Assembly: GCA_020249505.1 (NCBI GenBank)
Contig: JADCFN010000021.1
Location: 19,644 to 83,643 of the forward strand
Source: Roseomonas sp.
GTDB taxonomy: Bacteria > Pseudomonadota > Alphaproteobacteria > Acetobacterales > Acetobacteraceae
DNA length: 64,000 bases
Reading direction: 5' to 3'
Position 1 is the first letter of the stretch. Each line of letters begins with the position of its first letter. Below, piece after piece: positions 1-10,509 of this stretch. Both the position numbers and the translations under genes were made by a program. The notes under the pieces were generated by a model. That model was not told the DNA's origin, did no database searches, and was given only the letters and a program-made list of their open reading frames with translations.

Positions 1-1
1 C

Positions 2-844
2 TTGCTCGCGGAATTTGGCGTACTTGGTTTTGATTATGGTTATTCGCTGGCTGATCCGAAAACACTGGTGCTGTGGGAAGGCCAATTTGGCGATTTTGCC
101 AATGGTGCGCAGGTGATCATTGATCAGTTCATCGCCTCGGGTGAAACCAAATGGCTGCGCATGTCCGGCCTGGTGATGCTGCTGCCGCATGGTTATGAAG
201 GGCAGGGGCCGGAACATTCATCTGCGCGGCTTGAACGCTATTTGCAGCTTTGCGCGGAACGCAATATGCGCGTCTGCAACTTCACGACGCCGGCCAATTA
301 CTTCCATGCGCTGCGCCGGCAGATGAAGGCGAATTACCGCAAGCCCTTGGTGGTGATGACGCCGAAATCCTTGCTTCGGCATAAGCTTGCCATCAGTAAT
401 CTCTCTGAATTCGGGCCCGGCAGTGGTTTCCGCCATGTGATTGATGAGGTGGACAAGATCGCGCCGCCTAAGAAAATCCGTCGTGTCGTTCTATGCACTG
501 GCAAGGTCTATTATGATCTGCTGCAGGAACGCCGCGACAAGGGCATCAAGGATGTCGCGATTGTGCGGATGGAACAGCTTTATCCCTTCCCGCGGATCAG
601 CCTGCCGCCGGTGCTGGCGCAATATCCCAATGCGGATGTGGTCTGGTGCCAGGAAGAACCGGAAAACATGGGTGCCTGGAATTTCGTGGATCGCAAGATT
701 GAAGGCGTGTTGAAGACGCTGGATGTCAAAGCGAAGCGCCCCGAATATGTCGGCCGGGAGGAGGCGGCGAGCCCCGCCACCGGCCTTGCCAAAGTGCATC
801 AACATCAACAGGAAGCATTGGTGCGCGCGGCCCTGGCGGGCTGA
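2..844 (+). CDS. sucA: 2-oxoglutarate dehydrogenase E1 component, C-terminal part (truncated by window start)
   Basis: Translation [50 protein letters not shown]... typical of the SucA C-terminus; immediately followed by sucB. Confidence 0.96.
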   Translation: MLAEFGVLGFDYGYSLADPKTLVLWEGQFGDFANGAQVIIDQFIASGETKWLRMSGLVMLLPHGYEGQGPEHSSARLERYLQLCAERNMRVCNFTTPANYFHALRRQMKANYRKPLVVMTPKSLLRHKLAISNLSEFGPGSGFRHVIDEVDKIAPPKKIRRVVLCTGKVYYDLLQERRDKGIKDVAIVRMEQLYPFPRISLPPVLAQYPNADVVWCQEEPENMGAWNFVDRKIEGVLKTLDVKAKRPEYVGREEAASPATGLAKVHQHQQEALVRAALAG

Positions 845-873
845 CGCGTATTGGTTTTGGAACGGATCGATCA

Positions 874-2079
874 ATGACCAATATTGTCGTGCCCAGCCTG
901 GGCGAAAGCGTTTCTTCCGCCACCGTCGCGCGTTGGCTGAAAAAAGCCGGTGACGCCGTGGCGGCTGATGAGCCCTTGGTGGAACTTGAGACCGACAAGG
1001 TAACGGTGGAAGTGAATGCGCCGGTGGGCGGTGTGATTTCCGCCATTGCCGCCGATACGGGGGCGGAGGTGGTACCTGGTGCCGTATTGGGCAGCATTCA
1101 GGCCGGCGCCGCCGTTGGTGCTGCCAAGCCTGTTGCTGCGCCCGCGCCGGCGCCCAAGCCTGCGGCGCCAGCACCTGCACCTGTTGCACCTGCAGCAGGC
1201 CATGCGCCGATGCCAGCGGCGGCCAAGATGATCGCCGAAGCAGGTGTTTCCGCTGCCGCGATTGGCGCGGGTACGGGCAAGGATGGGCGCATCACCAAGG
1301 GTGATGTGCTGGCCTATTTGGCGCAGCCGGTTGCCGCGCCGGCGCCCGCACCCGCCGCGCGGCCTTCGCGCGCGCCGGAAGCGGGTGAGGAGCGCGTGAA
1401 AATGACGCGGCTGCGTGCCACCATCGCGCGCCGCTTGAAGGAAGCGCAGAATACGGCCGCAATGCTCACCACCTTCAATGAGGTGGATATGTCGGCTGCC
1501 ATGGCGCTCCGTTCAGAATATCGGGATGCCTTTGAAAAGCGGCATGGCGTGAAGCTTGGCTTCATGTCCTTCTTCGTGAAGGCATGTATTGCCGCGCTCA
1601 AGGAATTCCCGGCGGTGAATGCCGAGATTGATGGCGATGAGATCGTCTATAAGAATTTCGTGCATATGGGCATTGCGGTGGGCGGGCCTTCGGGCCTGGT
1701 GGTGCCGGTGCTGCGCAATGCCGATACGATGGGCTTTGCCGAGATTGAAAAGCGCATCGGGGAGTTCGGCAAGCGCGCGCGTGATGGCGCCTTGAAGCTT
1801 GAGGAATTGGCGGGTGGTTCCTTCACCATCACCAATGGCGGCATTTATGGTTCCTTGATGTCCACGCCGATTTTGAACCCGCCGCAATCGGGCATTCTTG
1901 GCATGCACAAGATTCAGGATCGTCCCATGGCGGTGGCCGGCAAGATCGAAATCCGCCCCATGATGTATATCGCGCTGTCCTATGACCATCGCATTGTGGA
2001 TGGCAAGGAAGCCGTTAGCTTCCTGGTGCGCGTAAAGGAAAGCGTCGAAGACCCGCGCAGGCTGATGTTGGATATCTAA
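874..2079 (+). CDS. sucB: Dihydrolipoamide succinyltransferase (2-oxoglutarate dehydrogenase E2)
   Basis: N-terminal lipoyl domain ([12 protein letters not shown]), Ala/Pro linkers, peripheral subunit-binding domain, C-terminal catalytic [16 protein letters not shown]. Confidence 0.97.
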   Translation: MTNIVVPSLGESVSSATVARWLKKAGDAVAADEPLVELETDKVTVEVNAPVGGVISAIAADTGAEVVPGAVLGSIQAGAAVGAAKPVAAPAPAPKPAAPAPAPVAPAAGHAPMPAAAKMIAEAGVSAAAIGAGTGKDGRITKGDVLAYLAQPVAAPAPAPAARPSRAPEAGEERVKMTRLRATIARRLKEAQNTAAMLTTFNEVDMSAAMALRSEYRDAFEKRHGVKLGFMSFFVKACIAALKEFPAVNAEIDGDEIVYKNFVHMGIAVGGPSGLVVPVLRNADTMGFAEIEKRIGEFGKRARDGALKLEELAGGSFTITNGGIYGSLMSTPILNPPQSGILGMHKIQDRPMAVAGKIEIRPMMYIALSYDHRIVDGKEAVSFLVRVKESVEDPRRLMLDI

Positions 2080-2115
2080 TCAACGCGGGAGGGCAGAGCC
2101 CTCCCGTTTTTTCTT

Positions 2116-3108
2116 TCAGTCAATACTCAAATTCAACCGCTGCACCCATTCCTTCTCATACTCCACCCGCGCCTTCACAAAGGCCAGGTAATCTGCGGTA
2201 TTGAGATATTCGCGCGGCATGTCCCAGCGGCGCACCACGGCTTGGGATGATTCATCCTCCCAGGCTTTTTTGAAGCTGTTGTGCAGGATTTCGACGATTT
2301 CGCCCGGCATGCCGCGTGGCCCGACAACGCCATAGGGGCTGGTAACCACCATATCGTAGCCGAGTTCATTGAGTGTCGGCGCATTGGGAAAGCCGCCCAG
2401 GCGCTCGCGCGTCCAGACGCTCAGCAGGCGGAATTCGCCCGCTTCCACTTGTGGACGCCAGGCTTGTGCATCGGCGACCATGGTGATTTGGCGGCCGAGC
2501 AGGGCGGTCACACCCTCCTGTGCGCCGCGATAGGGCACATGGGTCATTTCCGCCTTTTCGCGGCGGAGCAAATCTTCCATGGCGATATGGTTGGTGGTGG
2601 CGATGCCGCTGGTGGAATAGGTCAGCTCGCCGGGTTTGCGGCGGGCTTCGGCGAAAACATCGGCCAAGCGCTGATAGGGGCTATCGGTGCGCACCACCGT
2701 GCCGAAGGTAAAGCCGGAGAATTGCATGATGTAGGTGAAGTCATTCACCGGGTCCCAACTTGGCTGTTTGGTCAGGAAGGGATGGCGCAGGACGGAAAGA
2801 TGGTGATGCGCCAGGGTATAGCCATCGGGCACACCTTGCGTGACCAGGAAGGTGGCGGCGCGGGTGCCGCGTGCGCCGGGGAGATTCTCGGACAGGATCG
2901 GCTGGCCTAAATCCTTCCGCACCACTTCGAACATGCTGCGCTGAAGTACATCAAGCGATGCGCCCGGCGGCCAGGGCGTGATGAAGCGGATGGGCCGATT
3001 GGGAAAGCGGCCTTGCCCAAGGGCAGGTGCGGCCAAAAGGCTCGCGCCAAGCCCAAGCCTAAGCGCTGCGCGGCGATTGAATGTCACCATGGCGCTGCCC
3101 TCAGCCAT
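2116..3108 (-). CDS. Tripartite tricarboxylate transporter substrate-binding protein (Bug/TctC family)
   Basis: Signal/Tat-like N-terminus, FPNRPIRFITPWPPGASLDVLQR, TYSTSGIATTNHIAMEDL, HVPYRGAQEGVTALLGRQI. Confidence 0.9.
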   Translation of the reverse strand: MAEGSAMVTFNRRAALRLGLGASLLAAPALGQGRFPNRPIRFITPWPPGASLDVLQRSMFEVVRKDLGQPILSENLPGARGTRAATFLVTQGVPDGYTLAHHHLSVLRHPFLTKQPSWDPVNDFTYIMQFSGFTFGTVVRTDSPYQRLADVFAEARRKPGELTYSTSGIATTNHIAMEDLLRREKAEMTHVPYRGAQEGVTALLGRQITMVADAQAWRPQVEAGEFRLLSVWTRERLGGFPNAPTLNELGYDMVVTSPYGVVGPRGMPGEIVEILHNSFKKAWEDESSQAVVRRWDMPREYLNTADYLAFVKARVEYEKEWVQRLNLSID

Positions 3109-4087
3109 CCAAAGTCAGGCCAAGGCGCCGCACCATGGTCTTTTCGTATTCGACGCGTTCCACGATGAAGCGGCGATAGCTTTCCGTATCTTGATACACC
3201 AACGGCATGTCGAATTGGCTGCGGATGCGCGTGTTTTCGGGGCTGAAAAGCGCGTCCTTCATGGCGTCATGCAGCACGCGCACAATGCCGGGGTCCATGC
3301 CCTTGGGGCCGCTGACCCCGTAAGGGGAGGCAACGACCATATCATAGCCCAACTCCTTCAAGGTGGGCACGGCGGGGAAGCGCGGGGCGCGTTCCGCGCT
3401 CCAGACCGCAAGGGCGCGCATCTGCCCCGCTTCGACATTGGGCGCCCAGGTGGAGCTATCGCAGATCATATCCACCTGGCCGGACAGCACGGCGGTGACA
3501 CCTTCATTGGCGCCGCGGAAGGGCACATGCGTCAGGCTGATTTTCTCGATCTCCTGAATGCTTTCCATGGCCAAATGATTGGTGGTCCCGATGCCACTGG
3601 TGGAATAGGTCAGCCTGCCGGGATTGGCGCGGGCATAGGCAAGAAGGTCTTGCCAGGATTTGAGCGGGCTATCGGCCTTCACGGCAGTGCCAAACAGCCA
3701 ACCCGTCATGCCGATGATATGCGTGAAATCGCCAATCGGGTCCCAGCCGGGTGTGCGCATCATCCAGGGCCGGCGCAGCACGGAAAGGTGCATCTGCGTC
3801 AGCGTATAGCCATCGGGCCGCGCCTGTTGCGCGACCGTCAGCGGGCCGAGCGTACCGCCCGCGCCAGGGCGGTTCTGCACCACCATGGGTTGGCCAAGCG
3901 CCTTGCCGGCCAGTTCGGCGATGGAGCGGAGCTGCGCATCGGCAGAACCGCCGGCAGGCCAGGGGACCACAAGCTGTATGGGCCGATCCGGGTAGCGCCC
4001 CTGCGCGAGGGCAAGGCCCGGCGTTGCCAGGGCCGCGCCGGTCGCGGCCAGCAGGGTGCGGCGCGAAACATCGGTTTTTTTCGTCAT
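3101..4087 (-). CDS. Bug/TctC family substrate-binding protein
   Basis: MTKKTDVSRRTLLAATGAAL signal then YPDRPIQLVVPWPAGGSADAQLRSIAEL, HVPFRGANEGVTAVLSGQVDM; paralog of the adjacent gene. Start trimmed to MTKK. Confidence 0.9.
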   Translation of the reverse strand: MTKKTDVSRRTLLAATGAALATPGLALAQGRYPDRPIQLVVPWPAGGSADAQLRSIAELAGKALGQPMVVQNRPGAGGTLGPLTVAQQARPDGYTLTQMHLSVLRRPWMMRTPGWDPIGDFTHIIGMTGWLFGTAVKADSPLKSWQDLLAYARANPGRLTYSTSGIGTTNHLAMESIQEIEKISLTHVPFRGANEGVTAVLSGQVDMICDSSTWAPNVEAGQMRALAVWSAERAPRFPAVPTLKELGYDMVVASPYGVSGPKGMDPGIVRVLHDAMKDALFSPENTRIRSQFDMPLVYQDTESYRRFIVERVEYEKTMVRRLGLTLDG

Positions 4088-4243
4088 GCTTCTTCCTCCC
4101 GAGCGCGCATCTATCGGCGCGGCTTCTGGGGCAGGATAGGGGGGAAAACGCCCAAAACCCAAGCCCTAATTCCATGGCTTGATCGGCCCGCCCGCCCGGT
4201 CCAAACATGGCGTTGAAAAGACAAGGGTTGAGGACGCCTGACC

Positions 4244-5635
4244 ATGAGTGATGCTTTTGATGTGATCGTGATTGGCGCCGGCCCCGGCGGCTATGTGTGC
4301 GCGATCCGCGCCGCGCAACTCGGGATGAAGGTGGCTTGTGTTGAGAAGCGCGAAACGCTGGGTGGCACCTGCCTCAATGTCGGCTGCATTCCATCGAAGG
4401 CATTGCTGCAATCCTCGGAACATTATGAAGAAGCACAGCATAAGCTTGCCGATCATGGCGTCACGGTGGGTTCGGTGAAGCTTGATCTGGCGCGGATGCA
4501 GGCGCGCAAGGGTGAAGTGGTTGGCGCCAATGTGAAGGGTGTCGAATTCCTGTTCCGCAAGAACAAGGTCACCTGGCTGAAGGGTGAGGGCAGCATCACT
4601 GCGCCCGGCACCGTCAGCGTGGCTGGCAAGGATTACACCGCAAAGCACATCGTGATCGCGAGCGGGAGTGAAAGCATTCCCCTGCCGGGCGTCGAGGTTG
4701 ATGAAAAGCAGATCGTGACTTCCACCGGCGGATTGGAATTGACGAGTGTGCCGAAGCATCTGGTGGTGATTGGCGGCGGCTATATCGGTTTGGAATTGGG
4801 CAGCGTCTGGCGCCGCTTGGGTGCGGAAGTGACGGTGGTGGAATTCCTTGACCGTCTGGTGCCCAGCATGGATCTGGAAGTGGGCAAGGCATTTGAACGC
4901 ATCCTGGCGAAGCAGGGCATTAAGACGAAGCTCAAGACCAAGGTGATGGGGGCCACCAAGTCAAAGAAGGGTGTGACGCTGAAATTGGAACCCGCAGCAG
5001 GTGGTGCCACGGAAGAACTGACCGCTGATGTCGTGCTGGTGGCGATTGGGCGCCGGCCTTATGTGGCTGGGCTTGGCTTGGACAAGGTGGGCGTTGCGCT
5101 GGATGAACGTGGGCGCATCAAGGTGGATGGCCATTACGCCACCAATGTGCCGGGCATTTACGCGCTTGGCGATGTGATCACGGGCCCGATGCTGGCGCAT
5201 AAGGCGGAAGAAGAAGGTGTGGCGCTCGCGGAAATGCTGGCTGGGCAGAAGCCGCATCTGAATTACGGTGCGATTCCTGGTGTGGTCTATACTTGGCCGG
5301 AAGTTGCTTCGGTGGGTGAAACCGAAGAACAGCTCAAGGCCCGAGGTGTATCTTACAAGATCGGGAAATTTCCCTTCACCGCGAATGGCCGCGCCCGCGC
5401 CATGGGCGATATGGATGGGTTTGTGAAAATCCTCGCCGATAAGGCGACAGACAAAGTGCTGGGCGCGCATATCATCGGCCCGGATGCCGGCACGCTGATT
5501 GCGGAATTGGTGCTGGCGATGGAATTCGGCGCGAGTGCCGAAGATGTGGCGCGCACTTGCCATGCGCATCCCTCATTGAATGAAGCGGTGAAGGAAGCGG
5601 CGCTCGCGGTGGATGGGCGGGCGCTACATATCTAA
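4244..5635 (+). CDS. lpdA: Dihydrolipoyl dehydrogenase (E3)
   Basis: FDVIVIGAGPGGYVCAIRAAQLG, redox-active GGTCLNVGCIPSKALL, C-terminal CHAHPSLNEAVKEAAL. Confidence 0.97.
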   Translation: MSDAFDVIVIGAGPGGYVCAIRAAQLGMKVACVEKRETLGGTCLNVGCIPSKALLQSSEHYEEAQHKLADHGVTVGSVKLDLARMQARKGEVVGANVKGVEFLFRKNKVTWLKGEGSITAPGTVSVAGKDYTAKHIVIASGSESIPLPGVEVDEKQIVTSTGGLELTSVPKHLVVIGGGYIGLELGSVWRRLGAEVTVVEFLDRLVPSMDLEVGKAFERILAKQGIKTKLKTKVMGATKSKKGVTLKLEPAAGGATEELTADVVLVAIGRRPYVAGLGLDKVGVALDERGRIKVDGHYATNVPGIYALGDVITGPMLAHKAEEEGVALAEMLAGQKPHLNYGAIPGVVYTWPEVASVGETEEQLKARGVSYKIGKFPFTANGRARAMGDMDGFVKILADKATDKVLGAHIIGPDAGTLIAELVLAMEFGASAEDVARTCHAHPSLNEAVKEAALAVDGRALHI

Positions 5636-5652
5636 AGCGCGTTAAACCCTCG

Positions 5653-5764
5653 TTTGGTCGCATTTTCCGAGCCGCCAAGTGGATTCACTTGGCTTGAAAA
5701 TGCGTCTAGGTTTGGTCGCATTTTCCGAGCCGCCAAGTGAACCCACTTGGCTTGAAAATGCTCG
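5653..5764. repeat. Two tandem copies (period 58 bp) of a hairpin-forming element between convergent genes
   Basis: TTTGGTCGCATTTTCCGAGCCGCCAAGTG-GATT-CACTTGGCTTGAAAATGC then a copy with loop AACC; arms GCATTTTC...GCCAAGTG / CACTTGGC...GAAAATGC. Confidence 0.9.
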
Positions 5765-5767
5765 GGT

Positions 5768-6421
5768 TCACGTCCCGAAAACGCGATCCCCGGCATCGCC
5801 AAGACCGGGGCGAATATAGCCGTTCGCATCAAGCTTTTCGTCAATCGCCGCGGTCCAGATTGGCACATCGGGATGGGCTTCACGCACATGGCGAACACCC
5901 TCGGGTGCCGCGAGCAGGCAGATGAAGCGAATGCGCGTCGCACCGCGCGCCTTCAGGCGATCAAGTGCTGCGACGGCTGAATTACCGGTAGCCAGCATGG
6001 GATCAAGCAGGATCACCAAGCGCTCGGCCAAATCCTCCGGCGCCTTGAAGTAGTATTCATGCGCTTCCAGCGTCTTGTGGTCGCGATAGACGCCGATATG
6101 CGCTACACCGGCTTCAGGCAGTAGGTTTAGCATGCCATCCAGAAAGCCAATGCCGGCGCGCAGTACCGGCGCGAAGACCGGCGGCTTGCCGGCCAGCTTG
6201 GGGGCGGACATGCGTTCCAGCGGCGTTTCAACCTCGCGCGCTTCCAGCGGCAAATCGGCCAGCGCGGCAGCGCCGAGCAGCATGGCAATTTCGCGCAGCA
6301 GGACGCGGAAGGTCGGCACGGGGCAGGATTTTTCGCGCATATGCGAAAGCCGGTGCTGGATCAGCGGGTGCCCCACGACCGTGAGCATGCCGCCATCATC
6401 CGATCCTGAACCTGTGACCAT
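5768..6421 (-). CDS. upp: Uracil phosphoribosyltransferase
   Basis: [57 protein letters not shown] (PRPP loop). Confidence 0.95.
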   Translation of the reverse strand: MVTGSGSDDGGMLTVVGHPLIQHRLSHMREKSCPVPTFRVLLREIAMLLGAAALADLPLEAREVETPLERMSAPKLAGKPPVFAPVLRAGIGFLDGMLNLLPEAGVAHIGVYRDHKTLEAHEYYFKAPEDLAERLVILLDPMLATGNSAVAALDRLKARGATRIRFICLLAAPEGVRHVREAHPDVPIWTAAIDEKLDANGYIRPGLGDAGDRVFGT

Positions 6422-6643
6422 GACCTATTCCTAAGCAGGGGAGAGCCCCTCTTTAGGGGAGAATCCCCGGGGCTGGAAACAGATTCCCCAGCCTGTAGTG
6501 GCGCAAAAACAAGCATTTAGCCGTGCTGTTGACGCTGCAAAAGGAAAGGGGCGGTGGCGATGGTCGAGGCGTTGGACGACTGAATATCAAAGCAGAATAA
6601 AACCATGGGTTGCATTTATTTTATTTGATACAATTATGAGGCC

Positions 6644-7909
6644 GTGAGCCTAAATCTTTTACACCCTTTTCTTGCGCCAGCCCCCCGGCTCAGCCGGGGG
6701 CGTTTGGCCGTGCTCGGGCTTGGCTATGTGGGCCGGCCCTTGGCGCTAGGCGCAGCCGCTGCCGGCTATGAGGTGCTGGGCTTTGACCCAGCGCAGAGAG
6801 CGCGGGAGAGCGCCGAGAAAGCCCATCGCGGCGGCCATGGCGGATTTCGGGCTTGCGCCGATCCTGCTCAGCTTGGGGGCGCCGATACTTGGCTGATTTG
6901 CGTCCCGACGCCGCTCGATGCGCGCGGGCGGCCTGATCTGACCGCTGTGCGCGCCGCCTTAGGCATCGCAGCGCGAGGCCTCTCGCCAGGTGCGCTGGTT
7001 TGCCTCGTATCTACCTGCCAGCCGGGCGCTACCAATGGATTATGTCGTTCGGTACTTGAAGCAGCGGGCTGGCGCATCGGGCGGGATGTCTTCCTGGCCG
7101 TCTCCCCCGAACGGGAAAACCCAGGCCCCCATGCGCCGCCAACGCGCAGCATTCCGCGCCTTTTGGGTGCAACAGATCCCGCCTCACTCCGCCGCGCCTT
7201 GGCCTTTTGGCGCCATTTGGTGGATCGGGTGGAGATGGTGGCGAGCCCCGAGGTCGCGGAATGCGCCAAGCTGTTGGAGAATACCTATCGCCTTGTGAAT
7301 ATCGCGCTGATGGATGAACTCCACGCCGCCTTCACCGCGCTTGGTGTGCCGACGCGCGATGTGGTGGCAGCAGCGGCAACAAAACCATTCGGTTTTTCGC
7401 CCTTCTGGCCTGGGCTTGGCGCGGGCGGGCATTGCATTCCGGTAGACCCGGCCTTCCTACAAATGGAAGCGGTACGGGCAGGCGCACCATCCGCTTTGCT
7501 GGCGAAGGCCATGGCGCGCAATCGCGGGCGCGTGGCGCGCGTGCTGGCACAAATCCGGGCGCGGCTTGGCGATGATCTAGCCGGTAAGCGCGTGTTGGTG
7601 GCGGGCGTGACCTACAAACCCGATGTCGCGGATTTACGCGCCGCCGCACCGCTGCGCCTTCTGCGCCACTTGCATCACGCGCGGGCTGAGCTTGCCTGGC
7701 ATGATCCGGTGCTCAGCGCGGTTCCCAAGGCGCTGTCAGCCATTCCGCGCAGCGTGGCTCTAAAGATGCCGGATGGCGCACAGCCTGAGGCGATCATCCT
7801 TGGCACGCCGCACCGCGCTTTTGACTTGGTGGCGATCACGCGCGCCGCGCCCTTGGTCTTTGACCCCTTCGGCATTTTGCCGCCTGGGCCGAATGTCGCC
7901 GTGGTCTGA
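6644..7909 (+). CDS. Nucleotide-sugar (UDP-sugar) dehydrogenase, UDP-Glc/UDP-ManNAc DH family
   Basis: LAVLGLGYVGRPLALGAAAAGYEVLGFD (Rossmann), ECAKLLENTYRLVNIALMDEL, GLGAGGHCIPVDP, VLVAGVTYKPDVADLR; GTG start. Confidence 0.92.
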   Translation: MSLNLLHPFLAPAPRLSRGRLAVLGLGYVGRPLALGAAAAGYEVLGFDPAQRARESAEKAHRGGHGGFRACADPAQLGGADTWLICVPTPLDARGRPDLTAVRAALGIAARGLSPGALVCLVSTCQPGATNGLCRSVLEAAGWRIGRDVFLAVSPERENPGPHAPPTRSIPRLLGATDPASLRRALAFWRHLVDRVEMVASPEVAECAKLLENTYRLVNIALMDELHAAFTALGVPTRDVVAAAATKPFGFSPFWPGLGAGGHCIPVDPAFLQMEAVRAGAPSALLAKAMARNRGRVARVLAQIRARLGDDLAGKRVLVAGVTYKPDVADLRAAAPLRLLRHLHHARAELAWHDPVLSAVPKALSAIPRSVALKMPDGAQPEAIILGTPHRAFDLVAITRAAPLVFDPFGILPPGPNVAVV

Positions 7910-7911
7910 GT

Positions 7912-8874
7912 TTACGCCCCGCCCTTCCATTCCGCCGGCGCCACGCTGCCCACCTGTTCGGCGATGCGGCCATAATGTTCCGGGCGGCGATGGCGTGCGA
8001 AATCGAAAATTGTCTTGCGCCCCAATTCGCATTTGCCGAGATCCGCTTCCGCCACGATCAGCTCATCACCCCAGCTTGTCGCCTGCGCCATGATCTCCCC
8101 TTGCGGGTTCACGATGATGGAATGGCCGAACAGCTCATGCCCATCTTCCGTACCTGCCTTGGCGGTTGCGACCGCGAAGCAGGAATTCTGGTAGCACCCG
8201 GACTGGATGGAGAGGTGGCTATGAAACACACGCAAATGAGGCGCCTCAAAGCCGCGATTTTCCATATTCAGTGACGGCGTATTGTAGCCGAGCATGACCA
8301 ATTCCACCTGCTGCAAGCCCATCACGCGCCAGGCTTCCGGCCAGCGGCGGTCATTGCAGATCATCATGCCAAGATTGACGGGCTGGCCCGCAACCGTCGC
8401 GCGGATCACCGGAAAGCCAAGATCACCTGGCTCAAAATAACGCTTTTCCAGATGCTGTACATGGCGGACGGGATCGAATTCCTTATGCCCCGGCAAATGC
8501 ACCTTGCGGTATTTCAGGATAATCTCGCCTGAGGGCAGCACGAAGACCGCGGTATTGAAGCGCCTGCCTTCCGGCGTTTTTTCGGCATAGCCCAGATGAA
8601 AGGCGATGCCGTATTTACGCGCGGCTTCAAATAGCGGCGCGGTTTCATTGGAAGGAAGTGCCGCTTCATACCAATGATCCGCATTGGCGAGGTCTTCCTC
8701 ATACCAGCGCGGGAAGAAGGTGGTCAGCGCCAATTCGGGAAACACGACAACCTCAGCACCGCGTTGATGCGCCTTTTCCAGCAGGCGGATCATGCGCCCG
8801 ACGGCAACATCCCGGCCTTCGGCTTTTTGGATCGGCCCCAATTGTGCGGCGGCCAGAACAAGGGAACGGGTCAT
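7912..8874 (-). CDS. N-carbamoyl-D-amino-acid hydrolase (nitrilase/CN-hydrolase superfamily), copy 1
   Basis: EVVVFPELALTTFFPRW, KYRKVHLPGHKE, GMMICNDRRWPEAWRVMGLQQVELVMLGYNTP (Glu-Lys-Cys triad context). Confidence 0.93.
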   Translation of the reverse strand: MTRSLVLAAAQLGPIQKAEGRDVAVGRMIRLLEKAHQRGAEVVVFPELALTTFFPRWYEEDLANADHWYEAALPSNETAPLFEAARKYGIAFHLGYAEKTPEGRRFNTAVFVLPSGEIILKYRKVHLPGHKEFDPVRHVQHLEKRYFEPGDLGFPVIRATVAGQPVNLGMMICNDRRWPEAWRVMGLQQVELVMLGYNTPSLNMENRGFEAPHLRVFHSHLSIQSGCYQNSCFAVATAKAGTEDGHELFGHSIIVNPQGEIMAQATSWGDELIVAEADLGKCELGRKTIFDFARHRRPEHYGRIAEQVGSVAPAEWKGGA

Positions 8875-9007
8875 GAATGCATCCTTCGCTCGATCAGTAT
8901 ATCACCCTCAACATATAGCTGCAGACATCCTGTTCTACTTCTTGTTTTTTGTCCCTATTTCACTGGTACCGTTGAATTCCGCCCAATATTTTGCGAAAGC
9001 ACTGACC

Positions 9008-9430
9008 ATGACCTCATCAATTCCGCCCCCTAAACCAATCGCTCTCGTCCCGGAGCTAGAGGTGGCGGATTTTGATCGCAGCATGCATTTCTATGTCGAG
9101 GTGCTTGGCTTTATCATCCAATATGACCGGCCAGAACGCCCGTTCGCGTATCTGGCATTGGGAGATGCGCATATCATGATCGAGAAGGGCGGTGGATGGA
9201 TGACAGGCCACCTCGAGCGCCCTTACGGGCGTGGCATAAACTTCCAGATACGCATACCCGAAGTTAAGTCAGTAAGCGAACGCCTTGCCGCCGCCGGCTG
9301 GCCAGTGTTCCAAGACATCGAGGATGCTTGGTACAGGCGCGGCACCGAGCATTTTGGTGCACGAGAACTGGTCGTCCAGGACCCGGATGGCTACCTCTTG
9401 CGCTTCTCGCAGGACCTGGGCGTTCGCTAA
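9008..9430 (+). CDS. VOC-family (glyoxalase/bleomycin resistance-like) protein
   Basis: ALVPELEVADFDRSMHFYVEVLGFIIQYDRPERPFAYLALGDAHIMIEKGG ... ELVVQDPDGYLLRFSQDLG. Confidence 0.88.
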   Translation: MTSSIPPPKPIALVPELEVADFDRSMHFYVEVLGFIIQYDRPERPFAYLALGDAHIMIEKGGGWMTGHLERPYGRGINFQIRIPEVKSVSERLAAAGWPVFQDIEDAWYRRGTEHFGARELVVQDPDGYLLRFSQDLGVR

Positions 9431-9564
9431 GCAGGGGCGGCAAGCAGGCCACTTGGAGCACCAGCATGGCCGAGGCAAGCGATCTTTCTTGGCACTGGCT
9501 CGGCCCAATGCTGTGACTAATTTTGGGGTGCGAAAGAGTGTGCGCGTGATTCGCGCGGCGCGCA

Positions 9565-10509
9565 TCACGCCGGCGGCACCGCCCCCACCTGGTCAATCAT
9601 GGCGCGATACCATTGCGGGCGGCGATGGGCGGCGAAGTTGAACATCTTCTCCTTGCCCTGACGGCAGGCATCGAAATCCACATCGGCGACGATGATCTCA
9701 TCACCCAGCGTCTTGGCTTCCGCCACCACGCGGCCATTCGGGTCCACAATCACTGAACCGCCAATCAGGCCCGAGCCATCCTCAACACCCGCCTTGGCGA
9801 CCGAAATCGCCCAGGTTGCGTTCATATAGGCATTGCCCTGCACGGCGAGTGTCGAATGGAAGGTCCGCAAGGACTGATCTTCGGTATCGCCCCCCATCGG
9901 ATCATAGGCCGCGGAGTTATAGCCAATCAGCATCAACTCGATCCCCTGCAAACCATAGCAGCGCCAGGCTTCCGGCCAGCGGCGGTCATTGCAGATCAAC
10001 ATGCCAAGCACGGGCCGGCCCCAGGCATCGGTGCCGCGAAAGGCGGGGAAGCCCAGATCGCCATATTCGAAATAGCGCTTTTCCAATTGCTGGAAGCGAT
10101 CCCCGATGCGTGGTTCCACCGTGCCAGGCAGATGGATTTTGCGATATTTGCCCAGCACGCTGCCATCCGGCCCAACCGTGATCGACGTATTGTAGCGCTT
10201 GCCATGCGGTGTGAGCTCCGCATAGCCAAGATAAAAGCCAACACCCAAGGCGCGCGCGCGATCAAACAAGGGCTGCACGCGCGGATTGGGCATTTCGCGT
10301 TCAAAATAAGAATCCAATTCGGCTTGATCAGTGAACAGCCAGCGCGGGAAAAAGGTGGTCAGCGGCAATTCTGGAAACACCACCATCTTTGCCCCTGCGG
10401 CGGCAGCTTGTTCCAGAAGTGCCACCATGCGCGCCAGGATTGCTTCCCGGCTATCGGCTTTTTGGTTGGCGCCCATTTGGGCGCCGGCAAGGCGCAATAC
10501 TCGGGTCAT
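9565..10509 (-). CDS. N-carbamoyl-D-amino-acid hydrolase, copy 2
   Basis: KMVVFPELPLTTFFPRW, KYRKIHLPGTVEPR, GMLICNDRRWPEAWRCYGLQGIELMLIGYN. Confidence 0.93.
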   Translation of the reverse strand: MTRVLRLAGAQMGANQKADSREAILARMVALLEQAAAAGAKMVVFPELPLTTFFPRWLFTDQAELDSYFEREMPNPRVQPLFDRARALGVGFYLGYAELTPHGKRYNTSITVGPDGSVLGKYRKIHLPGTVEPRIGDRFQQLEKRYFEYGDLGFPAFRGTDAWGRPVLGMLICNDRRWPEAWRCYGLQGIELMLIGYNSAAYDPMGGDTEDQSLRTFHSTLAVQGNAYMNATWAISVAKAGVEDGSGLIGGSVIVDPNGRVVAEAKTLGDEIIVADVDFDACRQGKEKMFNFAAHRRPQWYRAMIDQVGAVPPA

